Positions 1 to 9,921 are shown, counted from the stretch's first letter. The stretch: 64,000 nucleotides of DNA from Paenibacillus bouchesdurhonensis (GCF_900155685.1 NZ_LT732548.1:2631019-2695018), one strand, 5' to 3'. Numbers and translations: made by a program. The notes: a model not told the origin generated them from the sequence alone.

Positions 1-1883
1 GGCTGAGCGAGGCGGCGGCGGTGCTGAGCGCCGCCGCCGAGGCGCTGGCCCCGTACCCCGCCTTCGGGTCGGGGGTACGGGAGCTGCGCGTCCGCGCGGC
101 GGCACTTCGCGGCGGACGCTTCACAGTCGCGCTGTTCGGAGCCTTCAGCGCGGGCAAATCCTCCTTCGCGAACGCCCTGCTGGGCGCTCAGGTTCTGCCG
201 GTATCGCCGCATCCGACGACCGCGGCGATCAATCGCATTATCGCGCCGGAAGGGGACATGAAGCATGGCCAGGCGGCCATTACCTTCAAGACCCCCGAAG
301 CGATGCGCGAGGATTTGGCTTACTCCTTTGAGGCGCTGCAGCTTGGAGCTTGGAAGGAAGGCAACTGGCTGTCTGAAGTAAGGAGATTGAAGGCGCCAGA
401 TGTCCCTCCTTCCGGGCGAGCCCATTTCAGCTTCCTGAAAGCGGCTGCCCTAGGCTGGGAGCAAAATGCTTCGCGGCTTGGAAGCCGGGAAGTGACCGGA
501 TTGGAGCAATTCGCAGAATATGTGGCCGAAGAGAGCCGTGCTTGCTTCGTAGCGGGTATCGATTTGTATTATTCTTGTCCGCTCACAGAGCAGGGAATTG
601 TGATCGTGGATACTCCAGGGGCGGATTCTATTCATGCCCGGCATACTGGAGTCACCTTTGAATATATGAAAAACAGTGATGCACTGCTGTATGTTACCTA
701 TTACAACCATGCCTTCTCCCGAGCAGATCGCCAGTTCCTGAGCCATTTGGGCCGGGTGAAGGGCAACTTTGCGCTCGACAAAATGTTCTTTATCGTCAAC
801 GCTGCCGACTTGGCGGCGACGCCGGGCGAGCTGTCCAGCGTAGTCGAGCATGTGGAAGATGGTCTGCGTGCGGCCGGAATTGAGTCGCCGCAAATTTATC
901 CGGTATCGAGCATCATTGCATTGGAATCCAAGCAAAGCGGAGAGGCCGCCAAGCTCGAAACTTCGGGATTCTCCCGGTTCGAGGCTCGTTTCTTCCGCTT
1001 TATCGGCGAAGATTTAGCGGGGGTAGCTATTAATGGGGCACGCCATGAGCTGGAGCAGTTCATTGCGCGGGCAGAGCAGTGGAGCAATACGCTGGCCAAA
1101 AGCGAGGAAGAACGCGAACAGCTTAAAGCTCAATTGACCTTGGATCGCCAGCGCTTTATTGCGAAGCTTGGAGAGCTGACGGGTAGCAATAAAGCGGCGG
1201 AGATCGCTCAGGAAACCGAAGAATTGTTATTTCATGTTCGCAGACGTCTGCAATTTCTAGCGGGTGATTTGTATCATGAATATTTCCATCCTTCGCTCCT
1301 ACAGGATGACGGTGGGGATATGAAGCGGAAATTTGCCGCTTCTTTAAAGGGATGGATGGCTCAACTCAGCATAGAGCTTGAGCGCGAGGTTCAAGCGACT
1401 TCTCTGCGTCTTGAGAAGAAATGCGAGTCGCTGCTTTCGAAGGAAGCCCATGCTTGGCTTGTGGTGCTGAAGGAAGAAATCGAGTCGCTGCCTGGATTGT
1501 CGATTTATGGAACCTCTGCCTGGCTGACTCCGAGCATCCAAGAAGGAGGCTTGGGGGATGGCCTTAAGGCTGCCTCATATTGGAGCTATTTTAGAAATCC
1601 AAAGACATTTTTTGAAGGAGGGGGTAAGCAGAGATTGCGTGACGCGCTGGAGGAACCGCTAAGCGCAAGCATCAAAGAAGCGGTTCAGCGTTGCGGAGAC
1701 GATTTAATCCAATTTTATGCGGAAGAGACCTCGTCAAGATTTGCAGCGATTGCTGCTTCGTTTGAGGCGCAGTGGAATGAATGGGAGAACAGCGTATCCA
1801 GTATGCCTGACGCGGCGAATCCAGATGAGTCGTGGAAGGCTGTTCCGCAGCGCCTTCAAACTCTGTATCAGGAATTGCTTTAA
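1..1883 (+). CDS. Dynamin-like GTPase, C-terminal part (5' end outside window)
   Basis: The reading frame is open back to the window edge (codons from base 3), so the gene is truncated. The visible ~626 residues carry a complete dynamin-type GTPase head followed by a long helical region. Counting from base 21, a P-loop GAFSAGKSS lies at residues 40-48, a G2 threonine in PTT near 66, G3 DTPG near 197-200 and G4 as NAAD near 260. Bacterial dynamin-like proteins bind and remodel the cytoplasmic membrane. Bacillus DynA is a fusion of two dynamin units of about 1200 residues in total, and the open upstream frame fits this being the second unit, though a single-unit protein cannot be excluded. Codon use is very GC-rich at the 5' end. 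No terminator is seen after the stop. Confidence 0.85.
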   Translation, partial: LSEAAAVLSAAAEALAPYPAFGSGVRELRVRAAALRGGRFTVALFGAFSAGKSSFANALLGAQVLPVSPHPTTAAINRIIAPEGDMKHGQAAITFKTPEAMREDLAYSFEALQLGAWKEGNWLSEVRRLKAPDVPPSGRAHFSFLKAAALGWEQNASRLGSREVTGLEQFAEYVAEESRACFVAGIDLYYSCPLTEQGIVIVDTPGADSIHARHTGVTFEYMKNSDALLYVTYYNHAFSRADRQFLSHLGRVKGNFALDKMFFIVNAADLAATPGELSSVVEHVEDGLRAAGIESPQIYPVSSIIALESKQSGEAAKLETSGFSRFEARFFRFIGEDLAGVAINGARHELEQFIARAEQWSNTLAKSEEEREQLKAQLTLDRQRFIAKLGELTGSNKAAEIAQETEELLFHVRRRLQFLAGDLYHEYFHPSLLQDDGGDMKRKFAASLKGWMAQLSIELEREVQATSLRLEKKCESLLSKEAHAWLVVLKEEIESLPGLSIYGTSAWLTPSIQEGGLGDGLKAASYWSYFRNPKTFFEGGGKQRLRDALEEPLSASIKEAVQRCGDDLIQFYAEETSSRFAAIAASFEAQWNEWENSVSSMPDAANPDESWKAVPQRLQTLYQELL

Positions 1884-1906
1884 AGAACACAAGAACACAA
1901 GAACAC
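1883..1906. repeat. Three tandem copies of an 8-bp unit
   Basis: The unit AAGAACAC is repeated three times, starting at the last base of the dynamin stop codon. It is a purine-rich simple repeat between two genes and no function is evident. Confidence 0.7.
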
Positions 1907-2007
1907 AAAAACAACATAACTGAAGAGTAACGCAGACGTCGCGAAGAGGGGCAAATAATTTTAATATTGCAAGCCATCGATGACAGGCGTTACTGGGAGG
2001 AAATGAC

Positions 2008-3777
2008 ATGGAAGTACTAAGGCAATTAAGAGGTTATTATCGGGAACGGCGAACTTATTTAATATTGTCGATCCTGTGCTTGGCTGCAGCGACTGGATTT
2101 GGACTCGTATATCCTTTGCTGCTTCGAAATTTGATTGATGATGTGATTAGTCCCGGCAATTACGAAGGGGTATTATGGATTGCTTTGACGGCCTTAGGTG
2201 TCGTCATCATCAAAGCATTCTTGCAGTTTTTACACGGATTTTTCGGCGGAAGGCTTGGCAACTATCTCGCTTATCGACTTCGGAATGCCTGTTATGAGAA
2301 GCTGCAATTTCTATCGTTCCGCTATTATGATAGAGCGAAGACTGGGGATTTGATGTCCCGGCTAACGGGAGATCTGGAGGCAATTCGGAACTTCGTCGGC
2401 TTTGGATTTGCACAATTGCTCAATCTGGTGCTGATGGTTGTGTTTGGATCGATTATGATGATGTCGATTCACTGGCAGTTAACCCTGATCACGATGATCA
2501 CGATTCCGTTTCTAGCTGGGGTTGCCTTGAAGTTCGAGTCCAAAATTCACCCGGCCTTCCAGGAAATGCGTCTTGCTCTGAGTTCGCTGACGACGGCGGT
2601 TCAGGAGAATGTAACTGGGGTGCGTACTGTCAAATCATTTGCCCGCGAGCCCTACGAGATGGAGAAGTTCTCTCATCGCAATGAGCGCTATAAGGATAAT
2701 CAGATTTTTGCCTCAATGCTGTGGAGTAAATTTTTCCCTGTCATGGAGCTGCTTGCGTCGATTAGTGTAGCTGTTCTGCTGGCTGTTGGAGGAACTCTTG
2801 TCGTTAAGGAGCAGTTGACGCTTGGAGATTTGGTCGCCTTCTTCAGCTTAATTTGGTTCATTATCGGCCCGATGTGGGGGCTAGGCTTCCATATTAACAA
2901 CTATACGCAATCCAAGGCCTCGGGGGAACGGGTGCTGGAAATCCTGAATCAGAACGTAGATGTGAAGGATGAAGACAGTGCGGTCGATCTGGATTTGGAG
3001 AATGTGCAGGGCAAGGTGGAATTCGATCATGTCACCTTTGCTTACGGCAACAAAATGCCTGCGTTAACGGATATCCATTTTACAGCGGAGCCGGGGGCGG
3101 TCATCGGCTTTCTTGGCGGCACCGGATCAGGCAAGTCGACGATTATTCAGCTGCTCATGCGCGCCTATAATGTGAATGAGGGAAGCATTCGACTCGACGG
3201 AAGAGATATTAATGATATACGCATCCAAAGTTTGCGCAGCGGGATTGCAACTGTATTTCAGGAGACCTTCCTGTTCTCTTCCAGCATTCGGAACAATATC
3301 GCTTACGGCATTACACAAGTATCCATGGAGGAAATCATTCATGCGGCCAAGCTCGCGAAGGCCCATGATTTCATAATGGAATTGCCCGATGGATACGATA
3401 CCGTCGTCGGCGAACGAGGGATGGGGCTGTCCGGGGGCCAGAAGCAGCGGATCGCCATTGCGCGCGCTTTGCTTATAAATCCTAAGATTCTCATTCTTGA
3501 CGATGCAACAAGTGCGGTTGATATGGAAACCGAGCATGAAATTCAATCGGGCTTCCAAGAAGTAATGCAGGGCCGAACCACCTTCATTATTGCCCACCGA
3601 ATCTCATCGCTTCGTCATGCGGATGAAATTCTGGTGTTGGATGAAGGGCGAATTGTACAGCGTGGCAAGCATGAAGAACTGATTCATGTCCCTGGACCGT
3701 ATCAAGAAGTATACCGAATTCAATATGCTGACCATCTGTCCCGGGCTAACGAGAGCAATGAAGGGAAGGTGTTGTAG
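2008..3777 (+). CDS. ABC exporter half-transporter with degenerate ATP site (heterodimer subunit 1)
   Basis: This 589-residue protein has an N-terminal type-I exporter membrane domain (six predicted helices, about residues 15-300) fused to an ATPase domain. Walker A GGTGSGKST is at 370-378 and the signature LSGGQ starts at 474. Walker B ends in Asp498 followed by Asp499, where the catalytic glutamate normally sits. That Asp is the hallmark of the degenerate site in heterodimeric exporters such as TM287/288 or BmrCD. The next gene starts one base after this stop and supplies the complementary half, so both probably form one multidrug- or lipid-type exporter in the cytoplasmic membrane. The start has GGGAGG seven bases upstream. 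The substrate cannot be read from sequence. Confidence 0.93.
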   Translation: MEVLRQLRGYYRERRTYLILSILCLAAATGFGLVYPLLLRNLIDDVISPGNYEGVLWIALTALGVVIIKAFLQFLHGFFGGRLGNYLAYRLRNACYEKLQFLSFRYYDRAKTGDLMSRLTGDLEAIRNFVGFGFAQLLNLVLMVVFGSIMMMSIHWQLTLITMITIPFLAGVALKFESKIHPAFQEMRLALSSLTTAVQENVTGVRTVKSFAREPYEMEKFSHRNERYKDNQIFASMLWSKFFPVMELLASISVAVLLAVGGTLVVKEQLTLGDLVAFFSLIWFIIGPMWGLGFHINNYTQSKASGERVLEILNQNVDVKDEDSAVDLDLENVQGKVEFDHVTFAYGNKMPALTDIHFTAEPGAVIGFLGGTGSGKSTIIQLLMRAYNVNEGSIRLDGRDINDIRIQSLRSGIATVFQETFLFSSSIRNNIAYGITQVSMEEIIHAAKLAKAHDFIMELPDGYDTVVGERGMGLSGGQKQRIAIARALLINPKILILDDATSAVDMETEHEIQSGFQEVMQGRTTFIIAHRISSLRHADEILVLDEGRIVQRGKHEELIHVPGPYQEVYRIQYADHLSRANESNEGKVL

Positions 3778-3778
3778 C

Positions 3779-5629
3779 ATGCATACTGAAACTCATAGCA
3801 ATCAGGCGTTCAAGGGAAAGAAGCAGAAGACGCGGATTGAGGAGCGCTTCGTATATCAGGATGATGAGCTGATCGACAAGGCGTTTGACTGGAAGCAGTT
3901 CCGCCGCTTGTTCTCTTACATGAAGCCTTATGCGAAGCAGATGCTGCCGCTTGTGCTGCTAATGACCGTCCTAGGGACGATTACGAAGCTGACCGTTCCT
4001 TTTTTGACGAGTGTCGCCATTGACAAAGCGATAGCTCCCGCGATTGGCAACCCCAGCTTAAGGCTGCTTTACATTTTAACGGGGATTATCGTCGCGCTTT
4101 ACATCGTGCAGTGGATATCCAGTCGACTTCGCATCAAGTATACGAACATTATCGGACAGAGAGTGATCTATGACCTTCGTTCCGACCTGTTCAAGCATAT
4201 CCAGAAGCTGTCGTTTAATTTCTTTGATAAGCGACCGGCGGGTTCGGTGCTCGTACGCGTCACGAACGACGTCAACTCGCTGCAGGATTTGTTCACGAAC
4301 GGCGTCGTCAACTTGATGATCGACTGTGTACAATTAGCAGGGATCGTTGTCATTCTGCTGCTGATTAACTGGCAGCTGGGCCTTGCCGTCATGATTACCG
4401 TTCCGATTATGTTCTTCGTGTCGACAAAGCTAAGGCAGAAGATCCGAATCGCATGGCAGGAAGTGCGGATGCGAAATTCCCGGATCAATTCTCACTTGAA
4501 TGAATCGATTCAAGGAATCCGCGTAACCCAGGCGTATACGCAGGAGCATGAGAACATGCGCTTTTTCGATATGATGAATATGGACAGCAAGAAGTCTTGG
4601 GATAAAGCCTCGGCGATGAACCAGATGTTTGGACCAATTATCGAAATCACCGGCGGATTAGGAACTTTTATTTTGTTCATGCTCGGTGCCTACATGATTC
4701 AAACCGGCGAGCTGACGATCGGGCTGCTTGTAGCGTTCAGCAACTACGTCGGGAATTTCTGGGATCCGATCAACCGACTTGGAATGATGTATAACCAACT
4801 GCTTGTCGCCATGGCTTCATCGGAGCGTATCTTTGAATTTATCGATGAGGAGCCGAGTATTGCCGATAAGGCGGGGGCGAAGCCGCTTCCGCCGATTGAA
4901 GGGAATATTGAGTTCAAAAATGTCATATTTGAATATGAGAAGAACCGGCCGGCTCTGAAGGGAATTTCCTTGGACGTTCAAGCAGGGCAATCAATCGCCC
5001 TTGTGGGCCACACCGGATCAGGGAAAAGCACGATCATTAATCTGTTAAGCAGGTTCTATGATACGACCGAGGGCTCCGTTCATATCGACGGCCATGATAT
5101 CCGGGATGTTACGGTTCGCAGCCTGCGAAGCCAGATCGGCATCGTTCTTCAGGACACGTTCATTTTCTCGGGAAGCATCCGCGACAATATTCGTTTTGGC
5201 CGGCTAGATGCCACGGATGAGGAGGTCGAAGCAGCGGCTAAAGCGGTGGATGCGCATGACTTCATCATGAAGCTCCCGGGCGGCTATGATACCGAGGTGG
5301 AGGAGCGCGGAAACGCCTTGTCGATGGGACAGCGTCAGCTGTTGTCCTTCGCGCGGGCGCTGCTGGCCAACCCTCGTATCCTGATTCTTGACGAAGCGAC
5401 GGCGAGTATTGATACGGAAACCGAACTTAAAATCCAAGAGGCGCTGAAGGTGCTGTTGAAGGGAAGAACGTCATTTATTGTTGCCCACCGTTTGTCCACG
5501 ATCCGAAATGCTGATAATATCGTCGTGCTGGATCATGGAGAGATTAAGGAGCAAGGTTCCCATGAACAATTAATGGCGAAAAAGGGAATTTATAGCGGAC
5601 TTGTCGAAGCCCAGTTTCGTTTTTTGTAA
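3779..5629 (+). CDS. ABC exporter half-transporter (heterodimer subunit 2)
   Basis: This 616-residue partner of the preceding gene is a membrane domain plus ATPase. The ATG at 3779 is chosen because AAGGGAAGG precedes it and it lies one base after the upstream stop; an in-frame start at 3686 would lie inside the upstream gene. A charged N-terminal extension of about 45 residues precedes the first helix. Walker A GHTGSGKST starts at 410. Walker B has the normal Asp538-Glu539, but the signature is LSMGQ (514-518) instead of LSGGQ. In a heterodimer this altered signature faces the Asp-type Walker B of subunit 1, giving one degenerate and one catalytic site. No clear terminator follows. Confidence 0.93.
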   Translation: MHTETHSNQAFKGKKQKTRIEERFVYQDDELIDKAFDWKQFRRLFSYMKPYAKQMLPLVLLMTVLGTITKLTVPFLTSVAIDKAIAPAIGNPSLRLLYILTGIIVALYIVQWISSRLRIKYTNIIGQRVIYDLRSDLFKHIQKLSFNFFDKRPAGSVLVRVTNDVNSLQDLFTNGVVNLMIDCVQLAGIVVILLLINWQLGLAVMITVPIMFFVSTKLRQKIRIAWQEVRMRNSRINSHLNESIQGIRVTQAYTQEHENMRFFDMMNMDSKKSWDKASAMNQMFGPIIEITGGLGTFILFMLGAYMIQTGELTIGLLVAFSNYVGNFWDPINRLGMMYNQLLVAMASSERIFEFIDEEPSIADKAGAKPLPPIEGNIEFKNVIFEYEKNRPALKGISLDVQAGQSIALVGHTGSGKSTIINLLSRFYDTTEGSVHIDGHDIRDVTVRSLRSQIGIVLQDTFIFSGSIRDNIRFGRLDATDEEVEAAAKAVDAHDFIMKLPGGYDTEVEERGNALSMGQRQLLSFARALLANPRILILDEATASIDTETELKIQEALKVLLKGRTSFIVAHRLSTIRNADNIVVLDHGEIKEQGSHEQLMAKKGIYSGLVEAQFRFL

Positions 5630-5742
5630 TTTTCTGAAGATTTTAATCACATTTTAATGTCGAACTCTTGCTTTATTTCTCATAAAACCTGAAAATAGAT
5701 GGAGATGAATTAACTCAACATTCAAGGGGGATATCTGTAGTC

Positions 5743-6927
5743 ATGTGGGGTGCTCCTCTATCAGAGCATGCCAAGAGCATTATGCTGCTTGGCAGTGGGG
5801 AATTAGGTAAGGAAGTTGTCATTGAAGCTCAGCGGCTCGGCGTCAGGTGCATTGCCGTGGATCGCTATGAGCACGCGCCCGCAATGGGAGTCGCACATGA
5901 ATCCTATGTTATCGATATGCTGGATGGTGAGGCGCTTCGCGCGTTGATTGCCAGCGTCTCACCAGATCTTATTATTCCAGAGGTCGAAGCAATTGCGACA
6001 GATGTTCTTGTTGAACTGGAGCGAGAGGGCTATAAAGTTATCCCGACGGCAGGAGCTACCAGGCTCACGATGGATCGGGAGGGCATTCGCCGGCTTGCTG
6101 CGGAAGAGCTTGGCCTGCCGACGGCTAGTTATCGGTTTGCCAACAGCTTGGAAGAGCTGGAATCGGCCGTAGCCGAAATCGGCTACCCTTGTGTAATTAA
6201 GCCGTTAATGAGCTCATCTGGCAAGGGACAAAGCGTATGCCGGAAACCAGCCGATGTATCGCATTGCTGGCAGGCTGCTCTGGAGGGGGCTCGCGCCAAG
6301 CAAATGCGGGTCATTGTTGAATCTTTTATCCCTTTTACAAGCGAGATTACGTTGTTGACTGTTCGATCTGCCTCAGGGACGCTCTTTTGCCCGCCGATCG
6401 GCCATGTCCAGCAGGATGGTGATTATGTCGAATCATGGCAGCCTCATGTCATGAGCCCAGCCCAGCTTTCGGAAGTGGAGATGATCGCCCGGAAAGTAAC
6501 GGACGCGCTCGGGGGCTACGGTGTGTTCGGCGTTGAATTGTTCCTGACGGAGGAGGGGGTCGTGTTTAGCGAGGTATCCCCCAGGCCGCATGATACGGGC
6601 ATGGTCACGATGATGACCCAGGATTTATCGGAGTTCGCCTTGCATGTAAGGGCGATTCTGGGATTCCCGATACCATCCATTGAACTGGTTACACCAGGTG
6701 CTTCTGCAACACTCAAGAGTGATCAGGAAGGGGAAGCCTTCATTATCACAGGCATGGAGGAAGCTTTGAGCGTGCCAAGAACGCAAATTCGCGTGTTCGG
6801 CAAACCGCTTAGCAAGCAGGGAAGACGGATGGCTGTTGCTCTAAGTGGAGCAGAGGATGTTGAAACAGCTCGCAGCCGCGCGAAACAAGCGGCTAGCTCA
6901 TTAAAGGTGGTAAAGATCAATGAGTAG
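5743..6927 (+). CDS. purT: Formate-dependent phosphoribosylglycinamide formyltransferase
   Basis: PurT makes formyl-GAR from GAR, formate and ATP in purine synthesis, bypassing the folate-dependent PurN step. The 394 residues match the usual length (about 392). The N-terminal Rossmann-like part has the [10 protein letters not shown] motif near residues 11-20, followed by a full ATP-grasp domain with [12 protein letters not shown] around 150-165 and the acidic metal-binding strand [21 protein letters not shown] in the C-terminal third. The ATG is preceded by AAGGGGGATAT. The stop overlaps the start of the next gene by 8 bases, so the two are likely co-transcribed. A lone CGAAC upstream does not form a paired PurBox. 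Confidence 0.95.
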   Translation: MWGAPLSEHAKSIMLLGSGELGKEVVIEAQRLGVRCIAVDRYEHAPAMGVAHESYVIDMLDGEALRALIASVSPDLIIPEVEAIATDVLVELEREGYKVIPTAGATRLTMDREGIRRLAAEELGLPTASYRFANSLEELESAVAEIGYPCVIKPLMSSSGKGQSVCRKPADVSHCWQAALEGARAKQMRVIVESFIPFTSEITLLTVRSASGTLFCPPIGHVQQDGDYVESWQPHVMSPAQLSEVEMIARKVTDALGGYGVFGVELFLTEEGVVFSEVSPRPHDTGMVTMMTQDLSEFALHVRAILGFPIPSIELVTPGASATLKSDQEGEAFIITGMEEALSVPRTQIRVFGKPLSKQGRRMAVALSGAEDVETARSRAKQAASSLKVVKINE

Positions 6928-7378
6928 TATGGTGTTGGCACCGGCTTTAGTCATTCGCAGAAGTTGTTCCGGAGATGTCGAGCAGATGCTGCCCTTAATG
7001 CGCCAGCTTAAATATCCAACGACACCAAGCGTGCTGCATGAGCGGCTTTGCCTGCTGGAGGAGCATCCGTTATTGTGTAGTTATGTCGCTGAATTGGATG
7101 GCAAACTTATAGGTACAACCTTTTTGAAGCAGCATCAGACGCATGACATGAGCCATCCGGTAACGCTGATTACAGCGATGGTTGTTGACGAGAAGCACCG
7201 CAGTACGGGTGTTGGTCGTCAGCTTGTGGAGGCGGCTGAAGCTTGGGCCCAGGAGCAAGGCAGCAACCAGCTTGTTCTGTCTGCTGGTGGAGAGCGCAAT
7301 ATGCTGGCGAAGTCTTTTTACGAGCATATGGGCTTTATATGCCGGGGATACCGTCTAAGCAAGTCATTAGATTCATAG
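6920..7378 (+). CDS. GNAT family N-acetyltransferase
   Basis: This 152-residue single-domain acetyltransferase carries the acetyl-CoA-binding motif A with RSTGVG (about residues 93-98) after strand 4 (AMVVDE), and the C-terminal FYEHMGF motif typical of the family. Such enzymes transfer acetyl from acetyl-CoA to an amine. The substrate here is unknown. The start overlaps the end of purT by 8 bases, with AAAGGTGG just upstream inside purT, so translation is probably coupled. A strong hairpin terminator follows. No purine link is evident beyond co-transcription. Confidence 0.85.
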   Translation: MSSMVLAPALVIRRSCSGDVEQMLPLMRQLKYPTTPSVLHERLCLLEEHPLLCSYVAELDGKLIGTTFLKQHQTHDMSHPVTLITAMVVDEKHRSTGVGRQLVEAAEAWAQEQGSNQLVLSAGGERNMLAKSFYEHMGFICRGYRLSKSLDS

Positions 7379-7419
7379 AGAGAGTAGATATCGAACCTTC
7401 GAATATAGCTGAATTTATA

Positions 7420-7452
7420 AGAACCTCGCCCATGGCGAGGTTCTTTGCTGCA
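7420..7452 (+). terminator. Rho-independent terminator after the purT-GNAT unit
   Basis: A stem of GAACCTCGCC pairs with GGCGAGGTTC over a very short loop and is followed by a T-rich tract. It lies between convergent genes. Confidence 0.8.
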
Positions 7453-7490
7453 TTCTATTTGATTGTCGGAGACATGATTTGCGAAGCTTC

Positions 7491-8090
7491 CTATACGACG
7501 TATGAAGGCTGCTGCTGAAGCTTATTATTTCTTCGATAGCAGCATAGCTCACGATAGGTTTCTAGGCGGCCTCGGAATATGAGCTCAAGGTGAGAGCAGG
7601 ATTCCAAATCCGCAGGGGTTGTGAGGGCGGCGGACTTATTTACGAGATGTACTCCGCCTTGTAGAAACACGGAGCTGACGAATTGGGAGCAGAAGTAAGA
7701 GTTCGCTCCGCCGAGCTCCATGTTGAGGATGATGCCGAGAATACCCAGAAAATTATAGCTGTACAGTTCATCGTTTTCTTCAAACTGACGGACGTAGGTT
7801 CGCATACGTTCGTAAGTCTCTTTACTGACGGTGCAGCTATAAATGGCGCAAGTTGCTTTCTCGAATACACCGGAGTGGATGTTCTCCTTCACAAAACCAC
7901 CGAAGACGGGGATGAGAGGATGCTTCCGGCCAAAGCTGTAAACTTCACGAAGTTCGGAATCAAATGCGATCGAGGCATGATTATATGGCGCTCTTGTGTA
8001 CAAACCAATCATTTTCGTGACGATGGTCCGCGGATTACTCAGCAGAATAAAAATTTGTGTTTCGTTGTTCATATTTTTTTCAACCGCCAT
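7491..8090 (-). CDS. Permuted papain-like (NlpC/P60-type) hydrolase
   Basis: I do not recognise an ortholog by name, but the 199-residue protein has the layout of the circularly permuted NlpC/P60 (YiiX/YebB-type) fold. An early NHAS histidine motif (about residue 37) is followed by a late FCSQFV cysteine motif (about 133). In the permuted subgroup the His precedes the nucleophilic Cys, and members act on amide or ester bonds of peptidoglycan or lipids. There is no signal peptide, so it is likely cytosolic. The start is uncertain: no good ribosome site precedes the ATG at 8090, and an in-frame ATG lies at 8072. It is convergent with purT-GNAT and divergent from the YesN-type gene. Confidence 0.7.
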   Translation of the reverse strand: MAVEKNMNNETQIFILLSNPRTIVTKMIGLYTRAPYNHASIAFDSELREVYSFGRKHPLIPVFGGFVKENIHSGVFEKATCAIYSCTVSKETYERMRTYVRQFEENDELYSYNFLGILGIILNMELGGANSYFCSQFVSSVFLQGGVHLVNKSAALTTPADLESCSHLELIFRGRLETYRELCCYRRNNKLQQQPSYVV

Positions 8091-8205
8091 TTAATTTTTA
8101 GGTTATGTACTACTATTTATTGATATTACCATGGTATGACAGTTCATGGAATACCAAAACCGTCTAAAGGCGTAAATAATACTAGACTATAGTCTTGGCC
8201 ACCAG

Positions 8206-8234
8206 TTTACATTTAGCAGTCGATGTTATAAAAT
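8206..8234 (+). promoter_or_regulatory. Putative sigma-A promoter for the YesN/YesM operon
   Basis: TTTACA (8206-8211) and TAAAAT (8229-8234) are separated by 17 bases, 32 bases before the regulator's start codon. The AGGAGG-like ribosome site follows at about 8250. Confidence 0.45.
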
Positions 8235-8265
8235 CGGGTGGAAATCTAGGAGGAGTTGATGCTCC

Positions 8266-9921
8266 ATGTATAAATTAATATTAGCAGACGATGAAGCGGA
8301 TGTGCGGGAAGGGCTCATCGGGCAGATCGATTGGGCTGGTCTAGGGTTTATAGTCATGGATACGGCTGAGAACGGGAAGGAAGCGGCAGAGCTGATTGAG
8401 AAGCATGTCCCGGATGTCGTTGTAACAGATATTCAAATGCCGTTTATGAACGGCTTGCAGCTGTCGGAGTGGACGAGGACTCATTATCCGTCTACAAAGA
8501 TCATTATACTTACCGGCTTTGAGGAGTTTGAATACGCTCAGCAGGCGATCCGCCTGCAAATCGATGAATACATACTTAAACCGTTCTCCGCAGGCGAGTT
8601 GGCGGCGGTATTGCAGAAGGTGAAACGGCATATTGACGAGGAATTGGCGGAGAGAGAAAATGTACAGACGTTAACGGAACATTATCGTCAAAGCTTGCCG
8701 GTTCTCCAAAGCTTGTTCCTCTCCTCCCTCGTATCCCGGCGTTTGCCGAAGGCTGAAATACGGGAGAAAGGCAGACACTATGAAATGGACTTAGAGGGAC
8801 AGGGTTATATGGTTTCGGTCGTTAGTGTAGACTCTCTACAACTGTCGGAGCCAAAAGAAGAGGAATCCTCAACTGCCGGTTCTCCCTCTCTGCGGGATAT
8901 GAAGGATAACCAGCTTCAGCTGTTTGCAGTGCTGAATATCGCGGATGAAATTACGAAACGGGAACAATTCGGCCGTGTCTTCATTCATCATGATGTCGTA
9001 GTGCTATTAAGCATATGCTCGGTGCAGGACAAGGAGCATATTACCGCGAGAACACTGGAGATCCTCGAAGAAATCCGCTTTAGCGTGGAACGCTATCTGA
9101 AGCTGAGCATTACCTGTGGGGCCGGCTCGGCCGTGATGAACCTGAGCGATTTGGTGATTTCATATGATGAGGCTCAACAGGCGCTGGATTATCGCCTAAT
9201 TCTCGGTCTTAACAAGGTGATTTGGATTCATGATGTCGAGACAAGGCAGAGCATGCCATTCATTTATGACGATACCCGCGAGAAGGAATTGATTCGCTGC
9301 CTTAAGGTAGGAAGCGATGGCGAATTGCATCAATTGCTGGACGAGTTGTTCTCGGTTTTAGTCGACAGTAGGGTTTCGTACGAGGATTTCCAAGTGCACC
9401 TGCTAGAAATGCTGACGACGGTCATTCGGGTAGCCAAAGAATTCCGGGTCAACCTGGATCAGTTATTTGGCGATGAAAGAGCACTGCTTGGACATTTCGC
9501 TAAAATCACCCATGCTAGTGAAGCGAAATCCTGGTTTATCAGCATATGTGTCAAGCTAAGGAGTTCAATCGCATCGGAACGGCAATCCAGCTACAGCCGG
9601 TTAGTGGCTGAGGCCAAGGAATACATCGAGGCCAATTATCATGACAGCGATATTTCGATAAACAGAGTATCCAAGCATCTGCATATTAGTACGGGGTACT
9701 TCAGTAATATTTTTAAACGGGAAATGAAAATGACCTTCGTCAATTATTTGCTGGGAATTCGCATGGAAGCGGCGCAGCACTTACTTCGGAACACGGAATT
9801 GAAAGCGTTTGAAATCGCTGAGAAGGTAGGCTTTACCGATCCAAATTACTTCAGCTTCTGCTTTCGAAAGAAATTCGGCATTTCTCCGAAGGAATTTCGT
9901 AATGGAGCCGAATCGTCATGA
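8266..9921 (+). CDS. YesN-type response regulator (REC plus AraC-type DNA-binding domain)
   Basis: This 551-residue regulator has an N-terminal receiver domain with the acidic pair Asp9-Asp10, phospho-acceptor Asp55 in VVVTDIQMP and Lys105 in ILKPF. A long middle region of unknown structure follows, and two AraC-type helix-turn-helix motifs lie in the last ~100 residues. YesN-type regulators are phosphorylated by YesM/LytS-type kinases and activate nearby carbohydrate-uptake genes. The stop overlaps the kinase start by 4 bases (ATGA), so the pair is translationally coupled. The probable target is the mglB promoter at about 12.9 kb, which carries a 21-bp-spaced direct repeat fitting an AraC-type dimer. 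The start has AGGAGG upstream. Confidence 0.93.
   Translation: MYKLILADDEADVREGLIGQIDWAGLGFIVMDTAENGKEAAELIEKHVPDVVVTDIQMPFMNGLQLSEWTRTHYPSTKIIILTGFEEFEYAQQAIRLQIDEYILKPFSAGELAAVLQKVKRHIDEELAERENVQTLTEHYRQSLPVLQSLFLSSLVSRRLPKAEIREKGRHYEMDLEGQGYMVSVVSVDSLQLSEPKEEESSTAGSPSLRDMKDNQLQLFAVLNIADEITKREQFGRVFIHHDVVVLLSICSVQDKEHITARTLEILEEIRFSVERYLKLSITCGAGSAVMNLSDLVISYDEAQQALDYRLILGLNKVIWIHDVETRQSMPFIYDDTREKELIRCLKVGSDGELHQLLDELFSVLVDSRVSYEDFQVHLLEMLTTVIRVAKEFRVNLDQLFGDERALLGHFAKITHASEAKSWFISICVKLRSSIASERQSSYSRLVAEAKEYIEANYHDSDISINRVSKHLHISTGYFSNIFKREMKMTFVNYLLGIRMEAAQHLLRNTELKAFEIAEKVGFTDPNYFSFCFRKKFGISPKEFRNGAESS

Noticed and set aside
450..935. Antisense open frame across the dynamin-like gene
   Set aside because: It has no ribosome site, and its protein has no recognisable domain. 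It is a by-product of GC-rich coding in the opposite strand.
5660..5672. CGAAC-containing stretch upstream of purT as PurR box
   Set aside because: PurR operators need two inverted CGAA boxes at fixed spacing; only one is present.
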